A stretch of DNA of 64,000 bases from Blattamonas nauphoetae (taxonomy: Eukaryota > Preaxostyla > Oxymonadida): NCBI GenBank assembly GCA_033064195.1, contig JARBJD010000048.1:62001-126000 (forward strand). The letters run 5' to 3'. Below, one piece after another: positions 43,729-54,318 of the stretch; position 1 is the stretch's first letter; every line of letters starts with the position of its first letter. The notes beneath the pieces were generated by a model. The model searched no databases. It was given only the letters and a program-made list of their open reading frames with translations, and had not been told where the DNA came from. Position numbers and translations under genes: made by a program.

Positions 43729-44999
43729 TTAGAGTCGCATTGAACGGTTGAACGTCGTTTGTGCTTTCAACGGAAGACACGCAATCTGAAACGTCCAAGT
43801 TGACAGTGAACGACAAAAGGAAACATACGGATGGTTGTGGAACACTTAGATCATTGGTTCCGCTTGGCTTCCAGATTTTGGTCGTCTTTGGTGTGGTGAT
43901 TTCGCGTTCTTTCCCACTGAAATATTCCGGGAAACTATTAATGGTAGGCTTTGTTGAATTCATTCCCCGCCACGGTTGAGCATGCCGAACCTGTCTCGAG
44001 CGCACAGGTGCAGATCTTGTTCGGCTCGTTGATTTCTTGTTTGTGTATTCAGCATAGACGCTCCTATCAAAGTCATTATTCCCATGAGCTGTAGCAAGGA
44101 ACGGTTTTGGAGATTTTTGTCGCTCTTCGCGTGTTTTCGGTCCAAGGCCCATTTTACGCAATTTGGCTGGATCGCCACCATATGGCTCAGAGACCCATTC
44201 ATACTGTTTGAAAGAGAAAAAGATGAGAAAACAGAGACCATACTTCTTTTCCAATACCAGTTCCTCTGTATCCATAACTGCCTCGTTTGGGAGGAGATGT
44301 CAAGAAATTCCGAGGAGCTGGCTTGATATCACCTTTAAGCTTTTGGACAGAACGAGTTTCAGGCTGGTGCTCTGGAGGTTTTGAGATACATCCGAACCAG
44401 CTTCCTCTTCCAACACTGCAAGAAAGAAAGGGATGTGAGATGAGCGAATGTGATGCTTTGAGGAAAGGAGAGTGGACAAACGCTTTCTTCGGCGGCGAAG
44501 CTGGAATGAATGCCCGTTGAGAAATCTGCTTTTTGGTTTTCTTGAGCTCTTCTTGTCTTTGGAGTTTTGACATGTCCACATAAGCAGTACCCTTCATTGA
44601 AAACAATCGGAGAGGTGAGAAAAGATGCAGATGGCGGGAAAGGCAGTGAGAATAATGGGAGAAAGAGGCACACAGAAGCAAGAGGGACATATCCCCTTTG
44701 GATCATCTGTCCGTCTGTTCTGCCAGCTTTGACAGGGTTTGTTGTAAATTGCTTTCCTCTTGTTCTATCCTCGCAGATGTGTGGTTTTGGGTCTTTGTAC
44801 GGATCCTGACAAAATGATTGTGAGGAAATCAGACGCCAATGGTGATATATGACGGATTCATGAAGGTATCGGTGATGTGAAGATCATGCATAGCTATACT
44901 TCCATCAATAACGGCTGATGCCATGATAATGTCGTTGTAGTCCAGAATAAAGATTTGATCAACCCAGATGTTTGTTTGACACGTCTCCGGACCCATCAT
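43729..44999 (-). CDS. CFAP96: CFAP96 (C4orf47)-like flagellar protein
   Basis: Five exons with introns 44806-44834 (29 nt), 44592-44688 (97), 44204-44243 (40) and 43786-43828 (43). The protein has the family order: YITIGDPYKDP near the start, RGKQFTTNPVKAGRTDG, then a Lys-rich segment ending FIPASPPKK, then NFLTSPPKRGSYGYRGTGIGKE followed by YEWVSEPYGGDP. The short Pro/Gly/Lys boxes are typical of proteins that line axonemal doublet microtubules. The start is uncertain: ATGs at 44999, 44996 and 44924 share the frame, and only the part from about 44880 is conserved. The exact 3' exon (IACLPLKAQ to stop) is the weakest piece. Confidence 0.7.
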
Positions 45000-45191
45000 T
45001 TCCGACTTCAATTGTCATCAATCGGATTCTGAAGAGCATCTAGTATGTCAAGACAAAGATATACACAATTGATAGAGATGACAATCTCATTTGTTTGTGA
45101 ACTGGGATGAAATGAGTCTGAGCTTAGGTCAGACCAAAATAAGGAGGAAAAACATGATAAGAGTGTTGGGGGAAAGTGATAAGCGGAAAAC

Positions 45192-46398
45192 TCAATCGTT
45201 AATCGAGAAATCAGGCGAGTAGTTCGTCTGATCGTTCCTGATCTGATTGTCCCCAAAATACGCACTTTCCTGCGTGGCGGGTGTTCCGACGGGATAACTA
45301 CTGTTGATGGAGCCTCGTGAAGTCGTCCGTTGCTTCTGGGACGACGCCCGCTTGGGGATGAGCGGAACTTGCTCTGTCTGTTGATGGCCGGGTGTTGTGG
45401 ACTCCTCTGTCGACGAAGGGTCGGATTCGTTGGTCAGTTTCTTTTTCTGACGCTTCTTCCTCTTTCCTCGCTTGATTTTGTAGGTGGCTGTGCGGTTCTT
45501 CCGCCTTTGGTGTCGTTGATGCCGTGAATGAAGAGAAAGAATGAAGTATTCCGCGAATAGGAGATATATGGGGAGGATATCGAAAATGAGATCGAAAGCC
45601 ACTCCGCAGAAGAAAGAGCTGGCGAATCGTTTTTTCCCGAGGACGGCAGAATCGAACAGCGTCTCAAACAAAACAATGATTTTGTTTTTCTGTAAAAGGG
45701 CGAATAGATTGTGGATAAAACGGAGAGTGAATATCAGGAAAGTTGCAGCGATGACGATGAGAAGAGCGATGATCCGTTGTTTGAAGGCCTTTTCCAGCTT
45801 CAGACGGCAAGATATGTGGAGAAGGCGAACGGAATAGATCAAGATGGATATCATGATGGTTCCGTAACTGATCATATTCACGAATCCCAGGAGAATGTTC
45901 AGTGTGTGACTTCCATCTTGTCGGCTCTGTAAATGAAAAGGGAGCAGTGAAGAGGCGAAAGAAGAAAAAAAGAGAGTCCATAGAACGTGGAATGACAAAA
46001 AATCAAAAGATAACTTGTTGAGAATGTGTAAAATGTGAGTTATTTGGGTGGCAGACTGATTGAAAGATAGAGAGAATAACAGATGCGATCATGAGTAATA
46101 TGAAGAGGACAATGATGATTACAGCTATCCAATTCTTTGTCGATCGATTCCGAGCAAAAGATGAGAAGACAGCAGTGCCAAGCCAGATCGCAAGAAATTG
46201 AAAAGCAAGAAAAACACAATAGCGTGGGAGTTGATCGGAGATGAGAAGGTACGTGAGATTATTCCAAGGGATTGGAATAAGCAGGATGAGGAGTTTCACG
46301 AGAGAGAAGAAGGTGATCATCTGCAGAAAAATGAGTTGGGCGTTGTATCTGCAAGATCTCTTTTTCATAAAATGTGAGAGAATCTCAGTTAGTGACAT
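45192..46398 (-). CDS. Multi-spanning (about 7 TM) membrane protein, TOM1/GPR137-like
   Basis: Two well supported exons join across intron 45927-46014 (88 nt). Hydrophobic segments are: (upstream of or at the start) LVQLIQVVAYTITFFM, then LIFLQMITFFSLVKLLILL, YCVFLAFQFLAIWLG, WIAVIIIVLFILLMIA, LNILLGFVNMISYGTIMI, IIALLIVIAATFLIF, and GVAFDLIFDILPIYLLF. A Lys/Arg-rich then Ser/Thr-rich cytosolic tail ends the protein. The pattern, including LPRYCVFLAFQFL before a charged loop, resembles the THH1/TOM1/TOM3-GPR137 group. The ATG at 46398 would cut the first segment; the coding frame continues upstream to about 46470, so an earlier exon is likely, but the only intron that fits there would be 19 nt. 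The true start is unresolved. Confidence 0.6.
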
Positions 46399-46894
46399 AA
46401 AAAAAGTGATTGTGTAAGCGACGACTTGGATGAGCTGGACGAGACCATCTTTGCCGTAGAGACCTGGAGGACTATATTAATGACAAATACACACTTGGTG
46501 TTGTGCTTGAGATCTCATATTGCAGAGAGAGCTTGAGGGTCTCCAGGATCCCCTCATTCATGGAGAGTGAGGTGATCGATGGCTTGAAGACCCTTAACAC
46601 TTGATGTCTGTGGTCGATGAACGATAGAATTGTCAGTGAAACCTTGGAAAAGGAAAAACATTCTTCAAAGAGGTGAGCGAGAGAAATACACTTCACCCTC
46701 TCTCTCTCTCCAAGCTCCCACCAAAAAAAGACGACTTGAGTCAACCAAGAACAAAATCTGAGAAAAAGTGGTGATATGAAAGGTATTTCAATGATTCTCA
46801 GTATGATCTCATTTCATCATCACATAAACGCTTCATCCGCCATGCTTCATGTCCATCATCTCAAATTATGGTAACGTCGATCGATTAAACAATT
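46399..46894. other. Head-to-head intergenic region
   Basis: About 500 bp between the minus-strand membrane protein gene and the plus-strand gene at 46898. It probably includes the missing first exon of the membrane protein (46470-46570) and promoters for both directions. No sequence motif is singled out. Confidence 0.4.
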
Positions 46895-46897
46895 GTG

Positions 46898-49800
46898 ATG
46901 CCACCGAAGAAAAAACCACTTCCTCCCCTCCGTAGCATCCCTAAAACCCGGCTTCTTGAAAAGCCTACCTCTCCACCTCCCGTTTCATCAGACATCTTGC
47001 CGCCAACAAGTTCACGCAAATCAATCTCGCAACACGCGCCTAGCACCTCCTCACTACCAAATCTTCCTCTTCCATCAGATTTTCCGACAGATGAACGTGT
47101 CATGGATATCTCCAAACAGACAAAACCGGCCCGTCGAGTCGTCTCGAAACAGAAAGCGAGCCCAAAGAAGACTTTGGACACCACAGCTCTTCATCAAACC
47201 ATTCAGGCTCTGGAATTGGAAGTAAAGAGACTCCAAGAAGAACTGTCTCAAAGGCCACCAAAAGACCTTGCCCAACTCCATCGATCGACCCAAACACCAG
47301 TCATGAAACGACCCCGACCAAGCCCATCATCTCTGGCAGCCTCTCCAAAGAAACAACTGGGAGAATCAGTTGGATATGATATCACAGACGTTTATTCTGT
47401 GAGGGCCTCTCTTGGAACTTTCTTGGGGGTTGACGAGCGATGTGTTCGAATGTGCCAGAATAATCGAGAGATCGCCACAGATCCTCTCTCAAATCGCCTT
47501 TTCAGCAGCCTGGAAAGATCACCTGTGGAAATTTCGCTTAACTCTCGGTATATCAATGTGGAAATCATTCCTCTGGACACAGTGTCTCGATACATCAACT
47601 TAGAGCGTTTTGAAACACTTGGCACTCTGAAGAAAAAAGCAGCCGAAATTTATGATACAGACGTGCGTTGCATAACATTTGTGAGACTTTTGGAACCATA
47701 CGCTTACTGGAACAGGAGGACCGATCTCGATCCGAAACCTCCTGTCTCTCCAGCCACTGTCGAACGAATGAAGTCTATCGCACTTTCGGATGATGTTGAA
47801 CTTGACCAACTCACAACTGACCACCGACTTGATTTGCTGACTGACATTTCGCCACTCGTGCTTGAAGTGACACTCCGGACGAACAACAACTCGACAGCGA
47901 AGGAAATGAACAGATTCGAGAAGATGGAAGCTCTGCTCGCGCCTGCTGCTGCTCTGTTCGGGAAGGGCAAGGATGAGGTGACGTTGTGGTGCTGTGGAGT
48001 TCGCGTGAATCCTTTGCTCGCTCTGGACTCCCTCTCCGCCCACTTCTCGCTCCCTCCACAACTCGTCCTCGCTCAACAAGACGAAAACTACGATCCGCGT
48101 CAAAATTCGTGTGCGTTCTGGCTTCCTGAAGCTCCAGTGAGGATCACGCTGGATGTGATGGGAAGAGACTACGGAGTCAGAGTTGTGGTTGTGTGTGGAG
48201 ACGTGAAGAACGAGTTTGTGAGAGTGAGCAGCAGAACGAGTGGATTGGAGTTGAAGAAGATGGTTGGAGACTGGCAGCAGGTGGATTGGCGTCGAGTCCG
48301 ACTTTGGAAGGATGAACAGAACGAGGAAGGAGGAACTACTGAAACAGGACAGATGAACAAGAAGAAGGAAGGGACACGTGAAGGAGGATCTCTCACTCAA
48401 CGATCGAAGCGGACAAGGCAGTTCATGAGTGAGGCAGGGAGAGTTCGGAACATGACACGGACTCTGAGCCTGACACTTCACTGCCGAGTTGCGCCAGCCT
48501 CGATGAGAATCGTTGCTCGAACAGAAACGACAACGCACTCGTTGAAAGTGGAGAGTTGGGAACGGATTGGAAGAGTTCGAAAAGAGATTGGTGGTGTGAT
48601 GGGGAGGGAAGGAGCTGAATTGAGTCTGTTTTTGGGAGAGAAGGAGCTGCGAGACTGGGATGTTGTGAGTGGACTGACGGACGAGTCAGAGATGGAGATT
48701 TCAGTTGTGGAGTGGCCAGGGATGGTGTTGGTTGAAGTGCGAGTGGATGGGAAGGAGGAAGAGCATTCGATGTGTGCCTCGGCCACTCTCCGCTCGCTCT
48801 CTCGCCGCGTGATGTTGTCGAACCGTCACCTCTCCCCGTCATCGCTGACATTCACCCACAACGACACACCCCTCCCCCTCTCCACTCGCCTCATCTCGCT
48901 CGGCCTCTCCCCCTCTCTCGTCGCCACTCTTCAACCAGCGCCTGCCCAGCCACGCAAAGCTCCAATCACTCTTTCGTCTCGCATCAAAACCACGATCTGT
49001 GGATTCAGGATGGATGTGGACACCGTCACCAAAGACTCCAGAATCCCATTGAAGAAGTTCCGAGAAACTGTCGATTTCACCCACGTCAATCTCATCAACA
49101 TCAAAACAGGCTCTCTTCTTCCCTTCACACTGATTCCCGATGAGTGGAAACCCAAAATCGAACTCTCAACTCCGCTGACCTATTCAGATTTGGTGGCTTG
49201 CACACTAAACTTACGATACGAGCTCAAACCAGAATTTGTGGATGTGCAACTCAAACTCGAAGGACATTCGATTGACATCGTCCACACGTCTGTCCTCCGC
49301 AAATCTCCCCCATCACTCGTCGCACTGAGAAATGATTTAGAAAGACAGGTCGTTCTGGAAATTAAAATGTTTCTGGGTGCGGAAACCTTCGCCAACAGAC
49401 AGGACCAGCAGGATGAACGTTCACACACAGCTGATTTGTGGAGAGCATTTGAGAGGCAGTTCAGTCTCCCTCCTCTCCTGTATCAACACACCGAGCTCAC
49501 AGAAAACACCTTCTCCTCTCTCATCCACCACACTGACATCACTCTCACGTGCTCTGTCCCGTCGGACACGGTGTTCGTCGTGATCTCCCACATGCTCACC
49601 ACGCACACCTTCGTCGTCCCCTCCCGCCTATCAACCCTTGCTCTTTTCAGCAGCCTCAAATGTCACTGTCCATTTCTCGCTGAACCATCGAACAATCAGC
49701 TTGTTCCCTTCGTGAATGGTCGCCTCATCAACAGTTTCTCAAGCCACACAATCGGCACTCTCTCTAATTCCCCCATCCTCAACGTCACTTTCCGCAACCC

Positions 49801-51799
49801 ACACGAGAAAATGCTTGTAAACGTAATCTCGCCGATGGGACGGAAGAGACAGGTTAGCCTTCCTCTCAACCAACTGCGCTACTTCATGTCCACGCACTCG
49901 CATTTCGGAGATCTCATTCCCCAGCATTGCATCAACTTCTTTACCCTCTTCGAAGACGAGAGCCATCTGATCAGGATAAAGAACTCCCTCGACACCCAAT
50001 TTGGATATGACGGGAGTGTTCCAACCATCCGCGTTGTGTTGAATCCTGCTGTCGACATTCGATTCTTCGACGCGGAAGGGGATCTGCGCTCTGTGTATTT
50101 CGATCGGCAACGACATTCTTATGTTACCCAGACTAATGTCCTCATGAAGAGAACGATCCAACGGGCAGTCGAGAGCAGAATCATTCTTCGATTTGTGGAT
50201 GGACAGGAAGAAGACAGCGAGGCGGACGGAGTTGATGATGAGTGGACCGACAAAAGCGACATCGGAAGCGATGAAGAGAACAGAACAGAAAACGATGATG
50301 AAGACGCACACAACGAGGAAGAGACTGAAGAAGGAGATCGTGATTCGTATGATCCAGATGTGGACCTCAAGTCGGAATACTCGCTCGACTCTATCGGCAG
50401 CATCGGTCGACTGCTCCGCGAACAGGCCTCCAACTCAGACACAGACAATGCCTTCTCTTCAGTCCAGCCGCTTTTCACCACAGTCTCTCTCGACCTCGTG
50501 AAAGTGAGGACGATCTGCAGACTGTTTGGAGAGATGGACGCAACAGTCGAATGCATCATGCCCTTCGTCCGATCTCGCTTTATTCCCATTCGGGAATCGT
50601 TTGCTCGAACTCTCATACGTCGTCTCGCACACTTTCTGTCGCTGCCTGATTATCTGCTGGACGTGCATATGAAAAAGATGCGAAAGACAGGTGAGACGCA
50701 ATTCGAGTCGACAGTTGTGGAATCAGTGGAAGTTGTAGCCGACGTGGAAGTGCGGTCGGAGATTGTTGAAGTGTCTGTGACAGTTGTGTCGGGGCTGATG
50801 GAGTGTGGAGCGATGGAAGGGACTCTGAAGGAAGACCACTTCTCGTTCTCTCTCCCTCTCTCCTCATCATTCCTCTCACTCGAACGCCTTCTTCGCGAAC
50901 AACTCCCCCAACTCGGAAACGTGTGCTGGTTCACTGAGCCAACCAATCCTTCCGACGAAATTGAAGACCGACTCGACTTCGACCTCTATATTTGGTGTGA
51001 ACTGGGAGGGAGTATGACAGATTACGACACAGCCATTCTCAACCCGAACATGCCGATATTTGCTGGCGAAGTGTTTCCCTCTCTTCCGATCAGATTGACA
51101 GCGGTGGAGTCGCTTCTGCCGGACAGTCCCACTCGTCTTGTCTCGATCGACGGCACCAGAAAGACATTCGTCTCGTGGACGCACGCAATCAGCCCTCTCG
51201 TCCTCCTCTGGCCACCCACTGTGGAGTTCATGCAAGGCTGTTCAAAGAATCCCGACGAGCTTGGTCCTCCTCCACCATTCCCTCCCCACTCTCTCCTCCC
51301 TGCCCAACTCATCCTCACACCACCGGCCTTCACACTCAAAGACAACGACGACAGCGATGATGGAGATGGTGATGATCCCACGTTGGCGTCTCTAGACGCG
51401 AGCAAAGTGTACAAAGCCACTCGTTTCACACGGCGATCTTACATCCCATGGGATGAATACTTGACAGAGGAGATATTTGATTCATGTATGGCTGATCTCA
51501 CATCCTATCTCTCGCCCAACACAACATCGCCCAACTCTCGACCTGATGAATCCACGACCCCTCTCCGATTGTGGATTGAGACGCCGATGCGACGAGTGAT
51601 GGGTCTGTTTGGTGGCTCGGCGACTGTGCACGACGTGCTGTTCTTCGTTGGGAGTCTGCATTGTGTGTGTGCGCCTCTGTCGTTCCACAAACACGCTCTG
51701 TTTGTGGGAGACGAGAAGTTGGATGGACTTGTGACTGTTTCTGAGATTCTTCGCACATTTGGATCAGTCGTTTCATTTAGGATCCCTCACGTTGATTAG
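46898..51799 (+). CDS. Large protein of serial ubiquitin-like folds
   Basis: One open frame of 1633 codons from the ATG at 46898; a GTG just before it is in frame but unlikely. Residues 1-150 are basic and Pro/Ser-rich, with a short coiled coil (IQALELEVKRLQEEL). The rest is a series of beta-rich modules of about 70-100 residues that end like ubiquitin: for example LGEKELRDWDVVSGLTDESE (about 585-610) and FVNGRLINSFSSHTIGTLSN (about 940). The last module ends at the C-terminus (LFVGDEKLDGLVTVSEILRT). These match the ubiquitin turn where x-F-x-G-K-x-L-x-D-x-x-T-L is expected. An acidic stretch lies at about 1105-1160. No diglycine end is visible. A scaffold role is inferred only from fold. Confidence 0.6.
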   Translation: MPPKKKPLPPLRSIPKTRLLEKPTSPPPVSSDILPPTSSRKSISQHAPSTSSLPNLPLPSDFPTDERVMDISKQTKPARRVVSKQKASPKKTLDTTALHQTIQALELEVKRLQEELSQRPPKDLAQLHRSTQTPVMKRPRPSPSSLAASPKKQLGESVGYDITDVYSVRASLGTFLGVDERCVRMCQNNREIATDPLSNRLFSSLERSPVEISLNSRYINVEIIPLDTVSRYINLERFETLGTLKKKAAEIYDTDVRCITFVRLLEPYAYWNRRTDLDPKPPVSPATVERMKSIALSDDVELDQLTTDHRLDLLTDISPLVLEVTLRTNNNSTAKEMNRFEKMEALLAPAAALFGKGKDEVTLWCCGVRVNPLLALDSLSAHFSLPPQLVLAQQDENYDPRQNSCAFWLPEAPVRITLDVMGRDYGVRVVVVCGDVKNEFVRVSSRTSGLELKKMVGDWQQVDWRRVRLWKDEQNEEGGTTETGQMNKKKEGTREGGSLTQRSKRTRQFMSEAGRVRNMTRTLSLTLHCRVAPASMRIVARTETTTHSLKVESWERIGRVRKEIGGVMGREGAELSLFLGEKELRDWDVVSGLTDESEMEISVVEWPGMVLVEVRVDGKEEEHSMCASATLRSLSRRVMLSNRHLSPSSLTFTHNDTPLPLSTRLISLGLSPSLVATLQPAPAQPRKAPITLSSRIKTTICGFRMDVDTVTKDSRIPLKKFRETVDFTHVNLINIKTGSLLPFTLIPDEWKPKIELSTPLTYSDLVACTLNLRYELKPEFVDVQLKLEGHSIDIVHTSVLRKSPPSLVALRNDLERQVVLEIKMFLGAETFANRQDQQDERSHTADLWRAFERQFSLPPLLYQHTELTENTFSSLIHHTDITLTCSVPSDTVFVVISHMLTTHTFVVPSRLSTLALFSSLKCHCPFLAEPSNNQLVPFVNGRLINSFSSHTIGTLSNSPILNVTFRNPHEKMLVNVISPMGRKRQVSLPLNQLRYFMSTHSHFGDLIPQHCINFFTLFEDESHLIRIKNSLDTQFGYDGSVPTIRVVLNPAVDIRFFDAEGDLRSVYFDRQRHSYVTQTNVLMKRTIQRAVESRIILRFVDGQEEDSEADGVDDEWTDKSDIGSDEENRTENDDEDAHNEEETEEGDRDSYDPDVDLKSEYSLDSIGSIGRLLREQASNSDTDNAFSSVQPLFTTVSLDLVKVRTICRLFGEMDATVECIMPFVRSRFIPIRESFARTLIRRLAHFLSLPDYLLDVHMKKMRKTGETQFESTVVESVEVVADVEVRSEIVEVSVTVVSGLMECGAMEGTLKEDHFSFSLPLSSSFLSLERLLREQLPQLGNVCWFTEPTNPSDEIEDRLDFDLYIWCELGGSMTDYDTAILNPNMPIFAGEVFPSLPIRLTAVESLLPDSPTRLVSIDGTRKTFVSWTHAISPLVLLWPPTVEFMQGCSKNPDELGPPPPFPPHSLLPAQLILTPPAFTLKDNDDSDDGDGDDPTLASLDASKVYKATRFTRRSYIPWDEYLTEEIFDSCMADLTSYLSPNTTSPNSRPDESTTPLRLWIETPMRRVMGLFGGSATVHDVLFFVGSLHCVCAPLSFHKHALFVGDEKLDGLVTVSEILRTFGSVVSFRIPHVD

Positions 51800-52018
51800 A
51801 ATCTCCATTCAACGTGACATTTGGGTTCGTCAACTTTCAACACTATAAGCTCTTGTTTTTATTGAGAACATGTCCTCTTTTCATGTTGTTTTCCATTCTT
51901 GGCCTATTTTGACATAAACAAATTTGTGTGGACATCAGGTGTTCGATCGAAAATGGATCACACCATTATTCAGTGAATCCCAGTTCTGGGTCACTTTCTA
52001 TATTCATTCATCTTGTCT

Positions 52019-53308
52019 ATGCTCATCTTCATTCTTACTCGCGCATTGTACTCACTCTCCGAGTATTATCTCCATCAGACGAACCCGCCTACCCCCAGCA
52101 CCACGTGTAATTTAGCCAATCCATGCGCCTCGCTTGATCTCTTCGAAGAACTCGCACAAACCGACGGCACAAGCGTAGATTTTGCCGCTGATATCCTGAT
52201 GCATGTTTACGACTTTGCTGAGCTTAATGGAGCAGTAAGCGTTGGTCCGTTCGTCGGAACAATGAACATCAAATATGAAGGCGATTCAGGATGGAGCGTT
52301 CTCCAAGGAGGTGGAACCATCACGTTCCAATCAAATATAACCTGCGATATCAACGCCATCTTCCAATCCATTAAGGTCTGGTCGTATCATGTTGTGAATG
52401 ACCAGTGGCAGACATCAATTATTGCTTGCGTGGACCACACCACAGTGGAATTTATAGACTGTGTGATTGCAGATTATGCCACCGAGATCTCTTTCCCTCT
52501 CCCTGACAGATATTCACTGGTCTGCATTTGGGACGGGCAAATCGCCGCTGTCAGGGTCGCCAACACAAAATGTAACATCGTAAACACGACATTTGATGGA
52601 ATCTGCCTCGGGGGCCTCTCTCTGCGCAACGCCCTTCCGTGGGTTGATGTCCCAGCTGGCGAGTCGGGTATTGTTTTGACCATAGACACGTTTTTGTTCC
52701 GCGGAAACCGTTGGCCTCAGCCAACGGAAGACGGTGTTCGAGCGTACGTTCCCAACCGCAACCTGTTTGCCCTGTCCGAGTCGACTGACGAGCGTGTCAT
52801 CATCATCGACAAAGGGGACGCAGATTACGATGGAGGGGAGGATCTATCTGGACCACTTGAAATTTATGATCGAGGTGTTGTTTTTAAGTCAGTTGTCAAC
52901 GGGACACCCGTTATTTTTACCCCGACGCGATCGGCTCCGTCATTCGATGACCTCACTATTTCTGTTTCACAGGCCACTACTCGAGAGGCGACCATCGTGA
53001 CAATGACTGTGACTGGCTCTAATTTTTTCCGCTGCGGGAGCAATGCAATCACGATCTCCCCATATTTCAACGGTAAGGCTCCAGATAACCCCACATGGCG
53101 AACAATTCCGATTGTTAAAGAAACCGGCATGGAAACTATTGTTGCTCAGGCCAAATCCTCAGATATTTGGCCAGCGGGACAATGGATGATCCGCGCCACA
53201 ATTGCCGCTGAGAATTACATTCAGTACGACGTTCAAGGCGTCAGCGCTTTCTCGCCCATCCCCCTCTTCATCACCGTTCTTGCATCATATGTCCTTATTT
53301 TCTTCTAG
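52019..53308 (+). CDS. Predicted GPI-anchored surface protein with beta-helix-like repeats
   Basis: Single exon, 429 codons from ATG 52019. The N-terminus (MLIFILTRALYSL) is a likely signal peptide. The C-terminus ends in a hydrophobic tail with no charged residue after it (SPIPLFITVLASYVLIFF), the layout of a GPI-attachment signal. Between them lie repeated short beta strands with Asn/Asp turns and cysteines (ITFQSNITCDINAIF, VEFIDCVIADYA, NIVNTTFDGICLGG), as in pectate-lyase-like right-handed beta-helices. A late domain (about residues 300-420, including ATIVTMTVTGSNFFRCG) resembles an Ig-like/IPT sheet. Probably a cell-surface protein; ligand unknown. An alternative is an ordinary C-terminal membrane anchor. 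Confidence 0.6.
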   Translation: MLIFILTRALYSLSEYYLHQTNPPTPSTTCNLANPCASLDLFEELAQTDGTSVDFAADILMHVYDFAELNGAVSVGPFVGTMNIKYEGDSGWSVLQGGGTITFQSNITCDINAIFQSIKVWSYHVVNDQWQTSIIACVDHTTVEFIDCVIADYATEISFPLPDRYSLVCIWDGQIAAVRVANTKCNIVNTTFDGICLGGLSLRNALPWVDVPAGESGIVLTIDTFLFRGNRWPQPTEDGVRAYVPNRNLFALSESTDERVIIIDKGDADYDGGEDLSGPLEIYDRGVVFKSVVNGTPVIFTPTRSAPSFDDLTISVSQATTREATIVTMTVTGSNFFRCGSNAITISPYFNGKAPDNPTWRTIPIVKETGMETIVAQAKSSDIWPAGQWMIRATIAAENYIQYDVQGVSAFSPIPLFITVLASYVLIFF

Positions 53309-53571
53309 CGTGGTAACACGGAATTTTTGCGGTTTTCTGTTTCTTTTGAAGCGACCGTCCATGAATTCTGTTATCCGGAAACTTTCCGACGTTTTTGTTA
53401 TGGACGCTTTTCTTTGAATCTCGGCAAAAACTCCTGCCAGAGAGTCCTGCGTATTTTACGACTTTTTCCTCTCTTCATCTTCTATTCCGGTAACAAGAAG
53501 CGGGTTTTAGCCGTTCAGTATTTTCACACATCCTGAACTATCCTTAAAAATGTTTTTGATAATCCAATTAG
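53309..53571. other. Short gap before the transposon
   Basis: 263 bp, AT-rich, with no exon that clearly belongs to either neighbour. Confidence 0.4.
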
Positions 53572-53573
53572 TA

Positions 53574-53735
53574 GACCCAACCCGTGTATAATGGGAAAAC
53601 TCGTGATCACGAAGGGCAATTCGGTTAACGCAACTTAACTCGAGATACCTTGTGAAAACCGAATAAACAGCAGAAAAACCGAATAAACCACACTTCACTC
53701 GAGTTCTCACCCCATAACATTTTTTTCAGGTTGAT
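53574..53735 (+). repeat. Left imperfect terminal inverted repeat
   Basis: Pairs with the reverse complement of about 55910-56076. Strong blocks are the outer GACCCAACCCG, ATGGG about 15-20 bp in, TTAACTCGAGATA in the middle, GAAAACCGA, and CACTCGAGTTC followed by CCCATAAC near the inner end. Small indels lie between the blocks. Confidence 0.75.
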
Positions 53736-54318
53736 CTTGACAAACTTTCGTCGAATTGATTCATTTCATCGTGTTTCCTCATTTATAACTTGTCATTAGT
53801 ACGAAAAGAAACAAATTATTGAAGAAAAACTCTTTTAAAAAATTCGAAGTCGATCCGACCCTTATATCGAAATTTTTCCAAAATTCTCACTATAACCGTC
53901 GGCGACGCCCCTACGTATTTGAATTGAACTTATCTCAAGTAGGTTCTGTGTCATCTCGATGTAAGTCGCTCTTGCTTGGATATTGGTTCCCTCTCGCTGT
54001 CCGCAGACATCATTCATGGAACTTGGGTCGGGTAGGATTTCATGGGCTCGCGCTAATATGGTCCTCCCCAAGTGTCGAAGTGAATGTCAGTCGCCAGGAA
54101 ACAGAATGAGGATGCCCAGAATGTGGGCCTAACAGCAAGACGTTGTCTAAAGAATTAGACACAGAAAACAAATCAAATATTTCTAAAAAACATGAAAAAC
54201 AAGAATGTGGGAGTTTTTATCATTTATGACAGTTTAAGACTCTTCAACGTCGTTTTGAGAACATTTTTCAACAAAATTGAGAAAAAGTAAGTGTGTGTTG
54301 TGAATTGTGATGAATATT

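Noticed and set aside
48239-48538. Antisense frames opposite the ubiquitin-like-module gene (for example 47600-48538 minus)
   Set aside because: Shadow frames with no recognisable sequence; the plus strand has consistent module structure.
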